Of a stretch of 64,000 nt of DNA, positions 8,092 through 16,874 are shown in pieces (position 1 is the stretch's first letter; each line of letters opens with the position of its first letter). The translations under genes and the position numbers were made by a program. Origin of the DNA: Pirellula staleyi DSM 6068 (GTDB lineage: Bacteria > Planctomycetota > Planctomycetia > Pirellulales > Pirellulaceae); NCBI RefSeq assembly GCF_000025185.1, contig NC_013720.1:2604001-2668000 (forward strand). The letters run 5' to 3'. The notes under the pieces were generated by a model. That model was not told the origin of the DNA, searched no databases, and saw only the letters and a program-made list of their open reading frames with translations.

Positions 8092-9759
8092 ATGGACGAA
8101 ATCAAACGGCAAGTGCAGCGGGCTCAGTGGCGATTGAATTTCAATCAGTTCCTGACGATGGTCAGTTGGTCGCTGTTCGCTTCGCTGCTCGTTGGCGTGA
8201 TCGGCCTGGCGATCCCCAAAATCTGGGTCCTCAAACTCGACACGCAAATTTGGCAATGGTCGTGGATTGCCGGGTCGGCTGCGGTGGGGCTGATCGTCGC
8301 AGGTGTTTGGACCTACCTGGCACGTCGCAGCGCGATTGAAGCGGCAATTGAAGTCGATCGCCGTTTTGGTCTGCGCGAGCGGATCTCGAGCACCCTTACA
8401 CTGGCGCCCCAAGAACTCGATAGCGAAGTGGGTCGCGCCCTGGTCAATGATGCCAGCCGGCGGGTCGAGCGGATTGATATCCGCGACCAATTCAAAGTGG
8501 AGCCAAGCTGGCGCTTAGCACTCCCTGTTCTCTCGGCGCTACTTGTGGTCGGGACGACCTTTCTCCCGAACGCCGCGCTCAAGCAGGCCAATGCGGCTGC
8601 CGAGAATCCCACCGAGTCGCAAAAGGTGGTGAAGGCGGCTGCTGAAAAACTCAAACAGAAACTTCGCGACACGCAGAAGAAGGCCGAGGAACTTGGCCTG
8701 AAAGATGCCGAGCTACTCAAGCAGATTGATCGCGAAGTTGACAAGCTGACCGAGAAGAACGGCCTCGATCGCAAAGATGCCATGATCAAGATCAACGATC
8801 TTGCGAAGGAAATCCAGAAGAAGAAAGAAGGTCTTTCGGGTGCCGACGAAATGAAGAAGGCACTCGAGAAACTGAAGGATGTGCAAAAAGGTCCTGCCGA
8901 CAAAACGGCGGAGGCTCTGAAGAATGGCGACTTCGGGAAGGCCAAGGAAGAGATCGAAAAGCTGGCCCAAGACCTGAAAGAGGGAAAGCTGACTCCGGAG
9001 AAGAAGGAAGAACTTGCCAAGCAGCTTGAGCAGATGGCCGAGAAGCTCAAAGGGATGGCCGAATCGCACAAAGAAGCCCGCGAGAACTTGGCCAAAGAGA
9101 TTGAAAAGAAGATGCAGTCGGGCGATCCGAAAGAGATGGCCGAGGCCAGCAAACTGCAAGAGCAACTCGACAAAATGGATTCGCAAGCTGCCCAAATGGA
9201 GCAGATGAATCAGCGGATGTCGGACAAGCTCGCCGAATGTGCCAAGTGCATGAAGAGCGGTTCAAAGGAGGGGGAGAAGATGGCCCTCGATGAACTAAGC
9301 GAACTTGCCGAGAACCTCGACGAACTGCAAGAGCAGCTCGACCAGCTCGAGAACCTCGACGAAGTGATGGATCAACTCGCTTCGGCTAAAGATGCGATGC
9401 GAGGCAAGGGCTCGGAGGGTATGGAGGGAGAAGGTGAAGGAGAGGGTGAAGGTAAAGGCAAGGGTGACAAGTCGGGCCGTGGTCTTGGTGAAGGCCAGGG
9501 GGAAGGAGAACGCCCCGAAGAAGAGACCGACAAGAACTTCTACGACTCACGCGTGGCTGCCGACCCGAAGAAGGGTGAATCGATTCGCATCGGCGATGCT
9601 GGTGGCAAAAACGTTGCCGGTGTCACGCGCGAAGCCTTGAAAGAAGAAGTGACCGCCGGTCGAGCCAAGGAACCTGATGCCCTGAACGATGTGACGCTCC
9701 CTCGCGAACAGCGCGATCACGCCCGCCAATACTTCGAACGCTTCCGCACGGGAGAATAA
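8092..9759 (+). CDS. Large membrane-anchored coiled-coil protein, function unknown
   Basis: The 555-residue protein has hydrophobic segments at about 20-42, 57-78 and 141-158. A very long Lys/Glu-rich heptad region runs from ~175 to ~430 and is predicted to be alpha-helical coiled coil. After it comes a Gly-Glu-Lys low-complexity stretch (GEGEGEGEGKGKG). The C-terminal ~90 residues are less biased and include VTREALKEEV and PREQRDHARQYFERF. The final motif, 'REQRDHARQYF', resembles the tail of large planctomycete membrane proteins often found with VWA and MoxR genes, but that link is from memory and no such genes are here. Possible SD: GGAAGG about 10 bases before the ATG. An intrinsic terminator follows. 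Confidence 0.85.
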   Translation: MDEIKRQVQRAQWRLNFNQFLTMVSWSLFASLLVGVIGLAIPKIWVLKLDTQIWQWSWIAGSAAVGLIVAGVWTYLARRSAIEAAIEVDRRFGLRERISSTLTLAPQELDSEVGRALVNDASRRVERIDIRDQFKVEPSWRLALPVLSALLVVGTTFLPNAALKQANAAAENPTESQKVVKAAAEKLKQKLRDTQKKAEELGLKDAELLKQIDREVDKLTEKNGLDRKDAMIKINDLAKEIQKKKEGLSGADEMKKALEKLKDVQKGPADKTAEALKNGDFGKAKEEIEKLAQDLKEGKLTPEKKEELAKQLEQMAEKLKGMAESHKEARENLAKEIEKKMQSGDPKEMAEASKLQEQLDKMDSQAAQMEQMNQRMSDKLAECAKCMKSGSKEGEKMALDELSELAENLDELQEQLDQLENLDEVMDQLASAKDAMRGKGSEGMEGEGEGEGEGKGKGDKSGRGLGEGQGEGERPEEETDKNFYDSRVAADPKKGESIRIGDAGGKNVAGVTREALKEEVTAGRAKEPDALNDVTLPREQRDHARQYFERFRTGE

Positions 9760-9810
9760 TCTCGGTAGGCAGCGACCTCTTTAGAGATCGCTAAGCTCAG
9801 AAAACAACGA

Positions 9811-9845
9811 AGCCCGTCATGGCAAGTTCCATGGCGGGCTTTTTT
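9811..9845. terminator. Bidirectional intrinsic terminator
   Basis: AGCCCGTCATGG (9811-9822) pairs with CCATGGCGGGCT (9829-9840), one unpaired position in each arm, followed on the plus strand by TTTTTT. It lies between the convergent ends of the coiled-coil gene and the small membrane-protein gene. The minus-strand side has a weaker T-rich tail. Confidence 0.85.
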
Positions 9846-9876
9846 ACTGGACCTATCGCGACGAGATTATCGAGCG

Positions 9877-10116
9877 TTACGGTTTGTTGAGGGTCAGTGA
9901 GTACAAAATCACTACCGCGCCGGTAGAGAGAAGGGTCCAAGGAGCCCACTCCGCTGGTGTGAAGATGCGAGGCTGAGTCGGTGGTGGTGCGTTGAACAAG
10001 CTGGCAGGTTGCTCGGTCTTGTTTTCGCCAGCCATCACAAACGAATCGACCACCATGCACTCGGCGCCGAGGATGCAGGCGAAAATGCCCAAAGCGAGAA
10101 AGAAGGCTCGCCACAT
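9877..10116 (-). CDS. Small two-helix membrane protein
   Basis: From the ATG at 10116 the product has 79 residues: MWRAFFLALGIFACILGAEC (helix or signal anchor), a polar middle with a TPRIF-like proline-rich segment, and a C-terminal helix WTLLSTGAVVILYSLTL. The frame continues upstream to 10197 but those residues are polar and unlike an N-terminus. I do not recognise the family beyond similar small planctomycete membrane proteins. It stands alone, convergent with the coiled-coil gene across a terminator. Confidence 0.6.
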   Translation of the reverse strand: MWRAFFLALGIFACILGAECMVVDSFVMAGENKTEQPASLFNAPPPTQPRIFTPAEWAPWTLLSTGAVVILYSLTLNKP

Positions 10117-10335
10117 GTTGGAGGGTCCTGCGGGGTGAGAGTCGTGGAAACTGCTGCTCAACCGATGTTGCTTGTCGGTTGCAGCGATAGCTTCCATGCG
10201 CCACCTCGCCAGTCATCAATGGGCCAGCGATTGCATCCCTTCATCGATTAGTTTCGACTTCCGGCCGCCACCTGCTATAAAAAATGATGGCAACTCGCTT
10301 CTCTCCGCACTTCCCCTTTCATTGGGCCTGTCGGC

Positions 10336-11358
10336 ATGTCTTTCCTGCGACTCCTAAGCAGCATTTGCGCCCTGGTCGCGCTGGCCTTGGTGGCCAACGC
10401 GGCGTCGGCTGCTGACAATCCGCAGAAGATTCTCGCGCGGCAGGAACTGGTGCCGATCGTGCCGAATGTGTGGGGGACAAGCGACGAACTCAAACTCCAA
10501 GAGATCGCGAGCGAACTCCCCAAACTGAAAGAGCCGCTGCTCGTGCTTCAGCGTGATTTGCAGCAGCGCATGGAAGCCAACAGCCTGGTGTGGGGACAGC
10601 AGGGGATCACGATCAAGGCGATGGAGTCGTCGCTCGCCAAGTTGTCGCCGTCAGATCCTGGTCGACAACCGCTGCTCGTGCAAATTGCTCAAGCGAGGTC
10701 GCAAACCATCGAGCCCGAGAAACTGGCGGGACAGTTTGCTGTTCAGCAGCGTTTGATCGAACTGATTGAAGTCCGAAATGCTATCTCGATTGCCATCCTC
10801 GAGAGCGATCGCTTACTCGCGGCGATGATGGCTCGCTATGCCGACCTTGAGAAGGATGAGGCAGTCACGGCCGCTCTGCGGGCGATTGATAAAGGAGCGC
10901 GACTTGGGCCCGCCCGTTCGCTCGAGAATCATCGCAGGCGATTGGCCGAGTACGAGAAACTGGTTTTCACGACCTCGGTGCCTGTCTATTTGCAAAGTGG
11001 TCGGCTGCGTGTGAGTGCGATTGCTGGTGATCGCCTGCCGGTCACGTTTACGTTTCAGAACAACTCGGCTGGCGAATCGACGATGATCACCAGCAGCGTG
11101 GCGGAATCGCTTGATGTGGTGATCGATCGCAAGGTCGCGCCGCTAAAAGTAGAGGTGGCTCCCAAACGAGTGGCGATGGTCCGCGAGACGACCATTTCTT
11201 ACTTGCGACTCGGACGATTTACCACCAGTGGTGTGCGGGTGTTGGTCTTACCTCCCGAGTGCGAGGATCTTGGCTGTACACTCGCGCGAGGCACACTCAG
11301 CGGACATAGCGTGAAGGTCGACCTGCCTCAATTTCGGATGGTGATCGACGGCGAATAA
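10336..11358 (+). CDS. Secreted protein of unknown function
   Basis: The 340 residues begin with a good Sec signal peptide (hydrophobic ICALVALALVANAASA, likely cleavage after ASA-A). Residues ~30-210 are mostly alpha-helical by composition. The C-terminal third looks like a beta-sandwich: YLQSGRLRVSAIAGDRLPVTFTFQNNSAG, then alternating hydrophobic strands. That part resembles domains that follow 'FxFxNxSxxxxT' patterns in periplasmic scaffold proteins. No catalytic motif is visible. The gene stands alone and is convergent with the HEAT/beta-propeller gene, 55 bases away. Confidence 0.75.
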   Translation: MSFLRLLSSICALVALALVANAASAADNPQKILARQELVPIVPNVWGTSDELKLQEIASELPKLKEPLLVLQRDLQQRMEANSLVWGQQGITIKAMESSLAKLSPSDPGRQPLLVQIAQARSQTIEPEKLAGQFAVQQRLIELIEVRNAISIAILESDRLLAAMMARYADLEKDEAVTAALRAIDKGARLGPARSLENHRRRLAEYEKLVFTTSVPVYLQSGRLRVSAIAGDRLPVTFTFQNNSAGESTMITSSVAESLDVVIDRKVAPLKVEVAPKRVAMVRETTISYLRLGRFTTSGVRVLVLPPECEDLGCTLARGTLSGHSVKVDLPQFRMVIDGE

Positions 11359-11413
11359 TCGCCAGCATGTTGGCATGCGAGCGCGACACGCTCTCGAAAA
11401 AATTGATAGCCTG

Positions 11414-13102
11414 TTAGCTACCCCGTATCGAGCCCGACTGCGATCGCATGATTTCGCGAAGGACTTCTCCCGTTTCGCTGATCTCGACGAGTTGTGTGGC
11501 GGTCGCGACAAAAATCTTCCCTTCGGGCGAACGATAGACATCGGTGGGGCGCACGATTTTCGCCGACCAAAGTTCTTTTCCCTCGCGATCGATGCGGACG
11601 ATGCGATCACCTTGATAGTCGGCGATCAGCAGTGTGCCACTCGGTTCCACTTGGACTGAATTAAGGCGTCCCTTCACGGCCCATTTGTGGGACACTTCGC
11701 CGGTGCGGCTTACTTCGAGGATGACGCTCGGACAAGCGACAATGGTGGTTCCATCGTCGAGTCGATCGACGGCGAACACGTTGTCGGGAGCGGTGAATTC
11801 CCAAACGATCTCATTGGTGCGTGTGACTTCTAAGGCACGTTTTCCTGAGAAATCGGCGATCAGCACATTGCCGCTGGTGAGTGGGAGTGCGCGAATCGCG
11901 TTAGGCCCCTGCAGCTGCCACACAATTGTGCCAGAGGCGTTCACTTCCACAACGCGGCTGTTCCAGTGGCTCGCGATCATGATGTTGCCGCTTCCCATTT
12001 TTTCCGCGTGCCAACTTTGCATCGCGAATTCCCACGACACTTTGCCGTCGCTCTCGATCAGCCGAACGCGGCCGCTGCCGCCGGTTGCGATGAGAAGTTG
12101 GTCTCCCAGTTCACCTCGATCGGCGAGTGAAAATCTGGGTGGCATCACGAGCATTGCGGTCGAGGAGTCTTGAGCGACCCACGTTTCCCATTTCTCGGCC
12201 GCTTGCTTGCGATCGGCATCGGGAAGAGTGGGAGAATAGCCGAGTGTTTGTCCCGAGATCGCGACGAGATAGCGATAGGCATAGCGCCGAATTGGAAGGT
12301 CGTCGGAACGGAGCAGGCGGGCGAGTGGCAGCAGTGCTCGACGATCACCGGCGCGCACCAGGACTTGCGAAACACCCAGCACCACTTGCTCGTCGGGATC
12401 GGTTGTCAATTCAATCAGCAGTTTGCTTTCGGGATCGCGCTCGATACTGGCTAGTGCGATGGCCGCTGAGAGGCGGACCGAAGAGTTTTTCGTCCGGAGC
12501 AGTTCGCTATAGAGCGCTTGTTCGCTTGGCTGAGCGACACGCGCGACCACTTGCAGAAAGCGGGGCTGAAGCGTGGGGGAGTCGAACGCTTCGGCGGCCG
12601 CTACGAGCGATGCAGCCGAGAACTTCGCGGCATCGTGTTCGATCAGGGTGAGCGCGCCGAGCAGCAAGGCATTCACGCTCACTTGCCGCAACTGGGCGAT
12701 CACGCGTGCTCGCCAGCGCACTTCGGGATCGCCGTTCTTCTGCGCATTTTCGAGCAGCGCCTGCGGAATGCCAGGCGTGGTGGCGAGCTGCTGAGTCGCT
12801 TGCTGACGAACTTCAAAACTACCGTCGCTGAGCGCCGCAATTTGCTCCTTGGCCCAGTCGTCGAAAGTGTCGGAGGGAGCCATGCGCTCGAGCAGTTTTT
12901 GAAGCCCCTCGACGGTGGGCTCGACTCCGGAATCGGTGAGCGCTTTTCGTGCTGCCGCGATGTGTAGCGCTTCAGCGATCGTCGCGCTTTCCACGCTGAT
13001 TGGAGGTGGCAGAGCCTCTTGCGCGCTGGCGGCGATGCTGGTTGTCAGCACCAACACAAGCGCTGCCAGAGTGGTCGCGGCCAGTTTGGAGAGTCGCAGC
13101 AT
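11414..13102 (-). CDS. Exported HEAT-repeat plus beta-propeller protein
   Basis: The product is 562 residues from the ATG at 13102, chosen because it gives a clean signal peptide (LAATTLAALVLVLTTSIAASA). The frame is open to 13153. Residues ~80-310 contain HEAT-like helical repeats (for example DPEVRWRARVIAQLRQ and DLPIRRYAYRYL). The last ~270 residues hold six or so PQQ/NHL-like blades, with recurring patterns such as GSGRVRLIESDGKVSWEF, NSRVVEVNASGTIVWQLQ and QGDRIVRIDREGKELW. Such propellers generally bind proteins or ligands and are not necessarily enzymes. A periplasmic scaffold role is inference. No operon partner is evident. Confidence 0.8.
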   Translation of the reverse strand: MLRLSKLAATTLAALVLVLTTSIAASAQEALPPPISVESATIAEALHIAAARKALTDSGVEPTVEGLQKLLERMAPSDTFDDWAKEQIAALSDGSFEVRQQATQQLATTPGIPQALLENAQKNGDPEVRWRARVIAQLRQVSVNALLLGALTLIEHDAAKFSAASLVAAAEAFDSPTLQPRFLQVVARVAQPSEQALYSELLRTKNSSVRLSAAIALASIERDPESKLLIELTTDPDEQVVLGVSQVLVRAGDRRALLPLARLLRSDDLPIRRYAYRYLVAISGQTLGYSPTLPDADRKQAAEKWETWVAQDSSTAMLVMPPRFSLADRGELGDQLLIATGGSGRVRLIESDGKVSWEFAMQSWHAEKMGSGNIMIASHWNSRVVEVNASGTIVWQLQGPNAIRALPLTSGNVLIADFSGKRALEVTRTNEIVWEFTAPDNVFAVDRLDDGTTIVACPSVILEVSRTGEVSHKWAVKGRLNSVQVEPSGTLLIADYQGDRIVRIDREGKELWSAKIVRPTDVYRSPEGKIFVATATQLVEISETGEVLREIMRSQSGSIRGS

Positions 13103-13371
13103 CCAGGTCGCAGCCAACCGCGTGCGAGCTAGACAGGATGCAGCGCAAAGCATGAGCGTGGCCTTGGAGGATCAGCAAGTGGCGGCGACGGTGGGAAATT
13201 TTTGGCGAGAGATCGGCGCGTTCGCCTGGCGCAAGTTTAGTAGGTAAGCGAGGCTCGATGCAAACCTAAACTCGCCACGCTGTGGGGCGATCGCGCGTCT
13301 GCTGGAGAAATGCTTCACGCACCACGACAAAACATTCGGCAAAAGAATCGTCCTGAGGTGTAACCGCCTGG

Positions 13372-14172
13372 CTATTCGATTGCACCTTGCCATTGCCACA
13401 CCACGATGGCGATTCCAGCAATCACCGAGTAGATGGCGAACCAGGGAAGGCGTCCGCTAGCAAGCAGCTTTTCGAGCAGCCGCAAACTGACGATTCCCAC
13501 GACGAACGAAATCGCAGCCCCAAGGAGCAGGAGTCCTGGGGAAGTGCTGAGAGGCTCGCTTTTGCGAATCATCGAGAGAGCCTCGAGGACCCCTGCACCG
13601 GCGATCGCAGGGATCGCCAAAAGGAAGCTGAACGTTGCCGCCGACGACCGCGAGAGCCCCACCGAGAGGCCGCCAGCGATCGTGCTGCCGCTGCGCGACA
13701 ATCCAGGAAGGATGGCAAATGCCTGACAAACGCCAATGGCCAGTGATTTACCTATCGACAGTTGTTGATAGGTGTTTTCTTTCGGAGGGATTCGGGAGAC
13801 GAGGTAGAGCACGCCGCCATTGACGATCAGCAGCACGCCAGCCAGCAGTGGGCTCTCGAGAGCCGCTGGAAACAACAACTTCAGAGGTAGTCCAACAACC
13901 ACCGCTGGTAGGGTTCCGATGGCCAATAACGCTAGGATTTGGCGATCTTCTCCGAGCAGTGCGGAGACCCGCTTGAAATAATGGACCAGAATCGAGCCGA
14001 GCGTTCCTAGATGCAGCACGATGCTTAGATCGCTGATTCCCTCGGGAGAGTCGGTGGAGCCAAACAGCAAAGGGGCGATGACGACTAAGTGTCCACTGGA
14101 ACTGATGGGCAGGAACTCGGCAATTCCCTGAACTATCGCCAGCAGAACGATTTGCCACCACACGAGTGTCAT
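13372..14172 (-). CDS. uppP: Undecaprenyl-diphosphatase
   Basis: The 266-residue polytopic membrane protein carries the two BacA/UppP signatures. The first is EFLPISSSGHLVV near residues 19-31, with the catalytic Glu and Ser/His. The second is LPGLSRSGSTIAGGL in the middle of the protein. It dephosphorylates undecaprenyl pyrophosphate to recycle the lipid carrier for cell-wall and surface polysaccharides, and it confers bacitracin tolerance when abundant. The frame continues 106 codons upstream, but that part is polar and not family-like; the ATG at 14172 gives the family-typical MTLVWWQIVLLAIVQGIAEF. A functional carrier-recycling enzyme fits the view that planctomycetes make peptidoglycan. 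Confidence 0.95.
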   Translation of the reverse strand: MTLVWWQIVLLAIVQGIAEFLPISSSGHLVVIAPLLFGSTDSPEGISDLSIVLHLGTLGSILVHYFKRVSALLGEDRQILALLAIGTLPAVVVGLPLKLLFPAALESPLLAGVLLIVNGGVLYLVSRIPPKENTYQQLSIGKSLAIGVCQAFAILPGLSRSGSTIAGGLSVGLSRSSAATFSFLLAIPAIAGAGVLEALSMIRKSEPLSTSPGLLLLGAAISFVVGIVSLRLLEKLLASGRLPWFAIYSVIAGIAIVVWQWQGAIE

Positions 14173-14510
14173 CGGTGCCCCGATATTTACGAAGGTCGGT
14201 ATGAGGTCAGTAGATCGGTTGCACGGGCGATGCCGTGATTGACGTCGCGTAAGAGTGCTTTTGAAGAACAAGTATAGGTTATTACTTAAGGGTGATGCGG
14301 ACTGCCGCACGATACCTACTTGGAATGGTCGCGCGAGCCCCCCATAATCTGAGAAGTCCGATTCGCGAGCGGTTCTTGGCGGGCATCGCGCACTATGCAG
14401 CGGGGACCACACGGCCTGCCAGCATTCGTTCCTACTTCCGAGCTTCTCTCTTCCGAGGGAACTGCGAGTAGGGGCGGGTGAAAGCATCAACAGTGATGAA
14501 GAGGGGACAT
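14173..14510. other. Divergent promoter region
   Basis: The 338 bases separate uppP (minus) from the TIM-barrel gene (plus). The centre, about 14255-14300, is A+T-rich and should hold the promoters. I see no supported small gene, RNA gene or repeat. A clear GAGGGG ribosome-binding site lies at 14501-14506. Confidence 0.5.
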
Positions 14511-15401
14511 ATGTATCGAAGTCTTAACCCTAGCGGCATTGGAATTCTGGCCCGACAGAGCGAGCTCCTGGAAATCGCGCTCACACACCGATTTCTCGGT
14601 TTAGAGGTAGATATTCAGGAAGTGCTTCGCCGGGCTCAGACGAGCGGACCAGCCGCCGCCTGCCGCTATTTGGTATCTGCGAAAGTGAAGATTGGGAGCT
14701 TCGACTTGCCGGTCGACCTGCAAGCCGACGATGCCAAGTTCGAAGCCGATTTGGCCAAGCTGACACTCGTGCTGGAAGTGGCCAAAGAGCTATCGGCGGA
14801 TCGTTGCCTCGTGCCGATCCTCCCTTACAGCGAACAGCTGCCGTTTCACGAGAACTTTGCCCGGCATGCAAGCCGGCTCCAAAAACTGGCTGAAATCCTT
14901 CAGCCAGCAGGACTTAAGCTCGGCCTGCACTTGCTGGTCAATCAGCCGGTGCCCGAAGGAGCCTACGAGTTCATCACCACCACCGACCAGCTGCTGACGC
15001 TGGTCAAATCGATTCCAGCCGACAATGTCGGGATTGTGCTCGACACCTGGAACTGGGTTGTCGCCGGAGGGAGCTTTACCGATCTCGACGGGCTCGCCAA
15101 GGAGCAGATCCTCGGCGTCTTGCTCGTCGATGGGCCGGCCGCTAAGCCCGCCGCTGAGTGGACCGCTGAAGAACGGCTCGTTCCGGGGGTGGGAGGACAG
15201 ATCGATTTCGTCTCGCTGCTGTCGCAACTCGAGCAGATGGGATACGACGGTCCGGTGGCCTTGGCTCCCGACCATGCTCAGCTGAAAGGCCCGAAGCGGG
15301 AAGAAATTGTGGCCCGCGTGGCCAGCGTGATCGACGAACTGTTTGCGGCCGCTGGCGTGGCGGGCAATCCAGGCAAACGTGTCGCTCTCGGGGCCCGGTA
15401 A
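14511..15401 (+). CDS. Sugar phosphate isomerase/epimerase-like TIM-barrel protein
   Basis: The 296-residue protein has the alternating strand-helix pattern of the AP-endonuclease-2/xylose-isomerase-like TIM barrel. Examples are KLGLHLLVNQPVPE, NVGIVLDTWNWVVAGG, GVLLVDGPA and GYDGPVALAPDH. Several usual metal-ligand positions (Glu/His in the standard barrel) are replaced: the EPH-type segment reads LGLHLLVN and the usual 'D..H' strand reads DTWNW. Catalytic activity is therefore uncertain. The start is the ATG at 14511 because a GAGGGGAC Shine-Dalgarno sequence precedes it by seven bases; an alternative lies 33 bases upstream. A strong intrinsic terminator follows. Confidence 0.75.
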   Translation: MYRSLNPSGIGILARQSELLEIALTHRFLGLEVDIQEVLRRAQTSGPAAACRYLVSAKVKIGSFDLPVDLQADDAKFEADLAKLTLVLEVAKELSADRCLVPILPYSEQLPFHENFARHASRLQKLAEILQPAGLKLGLHLLVNQPVPEGAYEFITTTDQLLTLVKSIPADNVGIVLDTWNWVVAGGSFTDLDGLAKEQILGVLLVDGPAAKPAAEWTAEERLVPGVGGQIDFVSLLSQLEQMGYDGPVALAPDHAQLKGPKREEIVARVASVIDELFAAAGVAGNPGKRVALGAR

Positions 15402-15437
15402 CGGCCGATGGTTGTTTTGAACGTATTTTCGACTCCC

Positions 15438-15462
15438 CGAGCCCGCTGTTGACAGCGGCTCG
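15438..15462 (+). repeat. GC-rich hairpin in the 3' untranslated region
   Basis: CGAGCCCGCTG and CAGCGGCTCG pair with a single bulged C around a TTGA loop. It lies between the isomerase-like gene and its terminator and lacks a T tract, so it may simply stabilise the 3' end. Confidence 0.4.
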
Positions 15463-15479
15463 TGGGAAAACGATCCTGC

Positions 15480-15532
15480 AAACTCTGGTTGTGTGGCGAA
15501 AGTTTGCCGCGTGACCAGAGTTTTTTGTTTTT
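15480..15532 (+). terminator. Intrinsic terminator
   Basis: AAACTCTGGT (15480-15489) pairs perfectly with ACCAGAGTTT (15514-15523). A GGC/GCC inner pairing lies within the loop, and the run TTTTTTGTTTTT follows. It ends transcription of the TIM-barrel gene about 80 bases after its stop. Confidence 0.88.
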
Positions 15533-15578
15533 GGGGATCCGATTTCGCTGCTTCAAGGCAGCATCGTGAGCTGCTGCT

Positions 15579-16535
15579 TTGTTTTGCTACGACCGTGGGC
15601 TCCGCATTACGCCACTCGATCTCGCGGTGGATATCTGCCGCCGACAGCCTCGCGGATTTATCTCGCACGCTCACAGCGATCATATGGCGGCGCATGAACT
15701 CGCGATCGGCACGCCACTTACCGCAGCCCTCTATCGCCGGCGCTACGGCGACAAGCTGGTCCGCGAACTTCCGTTCGAACAGCCGTGGCAGTGGGACGAG
15801 TTCTCGCTTAGCACCCATCCGGCCGGGCATATCGCGGGTTCCGCGATGCTGCATGTGGCAGCGTCCGATCAATCGCTCCTCTATACCGGCGATTTTCGGC
15901 TCCGCGAGTCGATGACAGCCGAGACCCCTCGCTGTCCCCACGCCGACATCCTGGTGATGGAATGCACGTTTGGTCAGCCGCACTATAAATTTCCACCGCG
16001 GGAACTGGCGAGCGAGCAGTTGATCGACATTGTTTCGCAAACGTTGCGTCGTCAGGAAGTTCCGGTCATTCATGCCTATGTGACCGGAAAAGCTCAAGAG
16101 GTGACGGCGATCTTGGCCCACGCCGGTTTGCCGGTGAAGGTCCATCCACTGGTGGCGGAAGTGAATGCGATCACCGCAGCGCACGGCATCAAGATTGGAA
16201 ACTACGGAGTGGCGACTTCGCTGACCGAGGGCTTTGTCTATATTGCTCCGCCCCGTTCGCAAAAAGCGATGCCGCTGCTGGGGCCTGTGGCTAAGCGGAC
16301 GATCGCGGTGACCGGCTGGGCGATCGATCCCACCTGGCGAACGCGCCAGCGCTATGACTACGCGGTGGTCCTGTCCGATCATGCCGATTATGACGAGCTG
16401 CTCGAATGTGTCGATCGTGTCGCGCCCCGGCAGGTCTATTGCACGCATGGCCCAATGTCGTTTGTGGCCGACCTGCGCGAGCGGGGGATCGATGCCCATC
16501 CGCTTAATCCGCGTGATCGAGTCCTCGCTACGTAA
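15579..16535 (+). CDS. Metallo-beta-lactamase-fold exonuclease-like protein
   Basis: The 318-residue protein has the metal-binding SHAHSDH motif at residues 29-35. Later ligand regions follow: HPAGHIAGSAMLH, a central Asp in YTGDFRLRES and a C-terminal LSDHADYDELLE. This arrangement is the YSH1/beta-CASP-like class that includes the 'DNA ligase-associated' exonucleases and RNA-processing nucleases. The usual ligase and helicase partners are not adjacent. The start is a TTG at 15579: an in-frame stop lies four codons upstream, and the first residues (MFCYDRGLRITPLDLAVD) align with the start of such nucleases. A GTGAG tract lies about 10 bases upstream. Confidence 0.8.
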   Translation: MFCYDRGLRITPLDLAVDICRRQPRGFISHAHSDHMAAHELAIGTPLTAALYRRRYGDKLVRELPFEQPWQWDEFSLSTHPAGHIAGSAMLHVAASDQSLLYTGDFRLRESMTAETPRCPHADILVMECTFGQPHYKFPPRELASEQLIDIVSQTLRRQEVPVIHAYVTGKAQEVTAILAHAGLPVKVHPLVAEVNAITAAHGIKIGNYGVATSLTEGFVYIAPPRSQKAMPLLGPVAKRTIAVTGWAIDPTWRTRQRYDYAVVLSDHADYDELLECVDRVAPRQVYCTHGPMSFVADLRERGIDAHPLNPRDRVLAT

Positions 16536-16874
16536 CGCGTAAAGCTTGCCATTGGGGTGCACTGCCTACCAGCGACACATCCTTGCTGGGGGCCGCTTTA
16601 TGCCCATCGTAGGGGCATCAACTAAGGCTCCTGTTGTGACGCTTCTGACAGCCGTACCGCGCGATCGTTTTGTGCCGGTTGTGCTATTCCATGAGTGCGT
16701 GCTGTACCGGATGTTCCGAGTCGGGATCTGCGAGACGATTCCAATGTGCCGCCTTTGCGTGCAATGACGCCGAAACCATGGACGATGTAACAGGCGTAGA
16801 AGGCGAGGGGTCACGGATTGACCCCGAAGGTTTCGCCCATCGGGTGAACGTTTCATTTCGCACACGGATGTCTC
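16536..16874. other. Leader region of the TPR gene
   Basis: A 339-base gap. A short open frame at 16546-16767 has neither a convincing ribosome-binding site nor a protein-like composition, so I do not call it. The region holds one perfect inverted repeat at 16807-16825 and probably the promoter for the downstream export group. Confidence 0.45.
16807..16825 (+). promoter_or_regulatory. Inverted repeat upstream of the TPR/export group
   Basis: GGGGTCA and TGACCCC form a perfect 7-bp dyad around CGGAT, 49 bases before the ATG at 16875. It could be an operator or an mRNA hairpin. No T tract follows. Confidence 0.35.

Noticed and set aside
14790-16562. Minus-strand open frame of 590 codons
   Set aside because: It overlaps two good plus-strand genes and a terminator between them and has no ribosome-binding site or family features.
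16546-16767. Small plus-strand frame of 73 codons
   Set aside because: No Shine-Dalgarno sequence and an amino-acid composition unlike a real protein; a hairpin and promoter region are better explanations.
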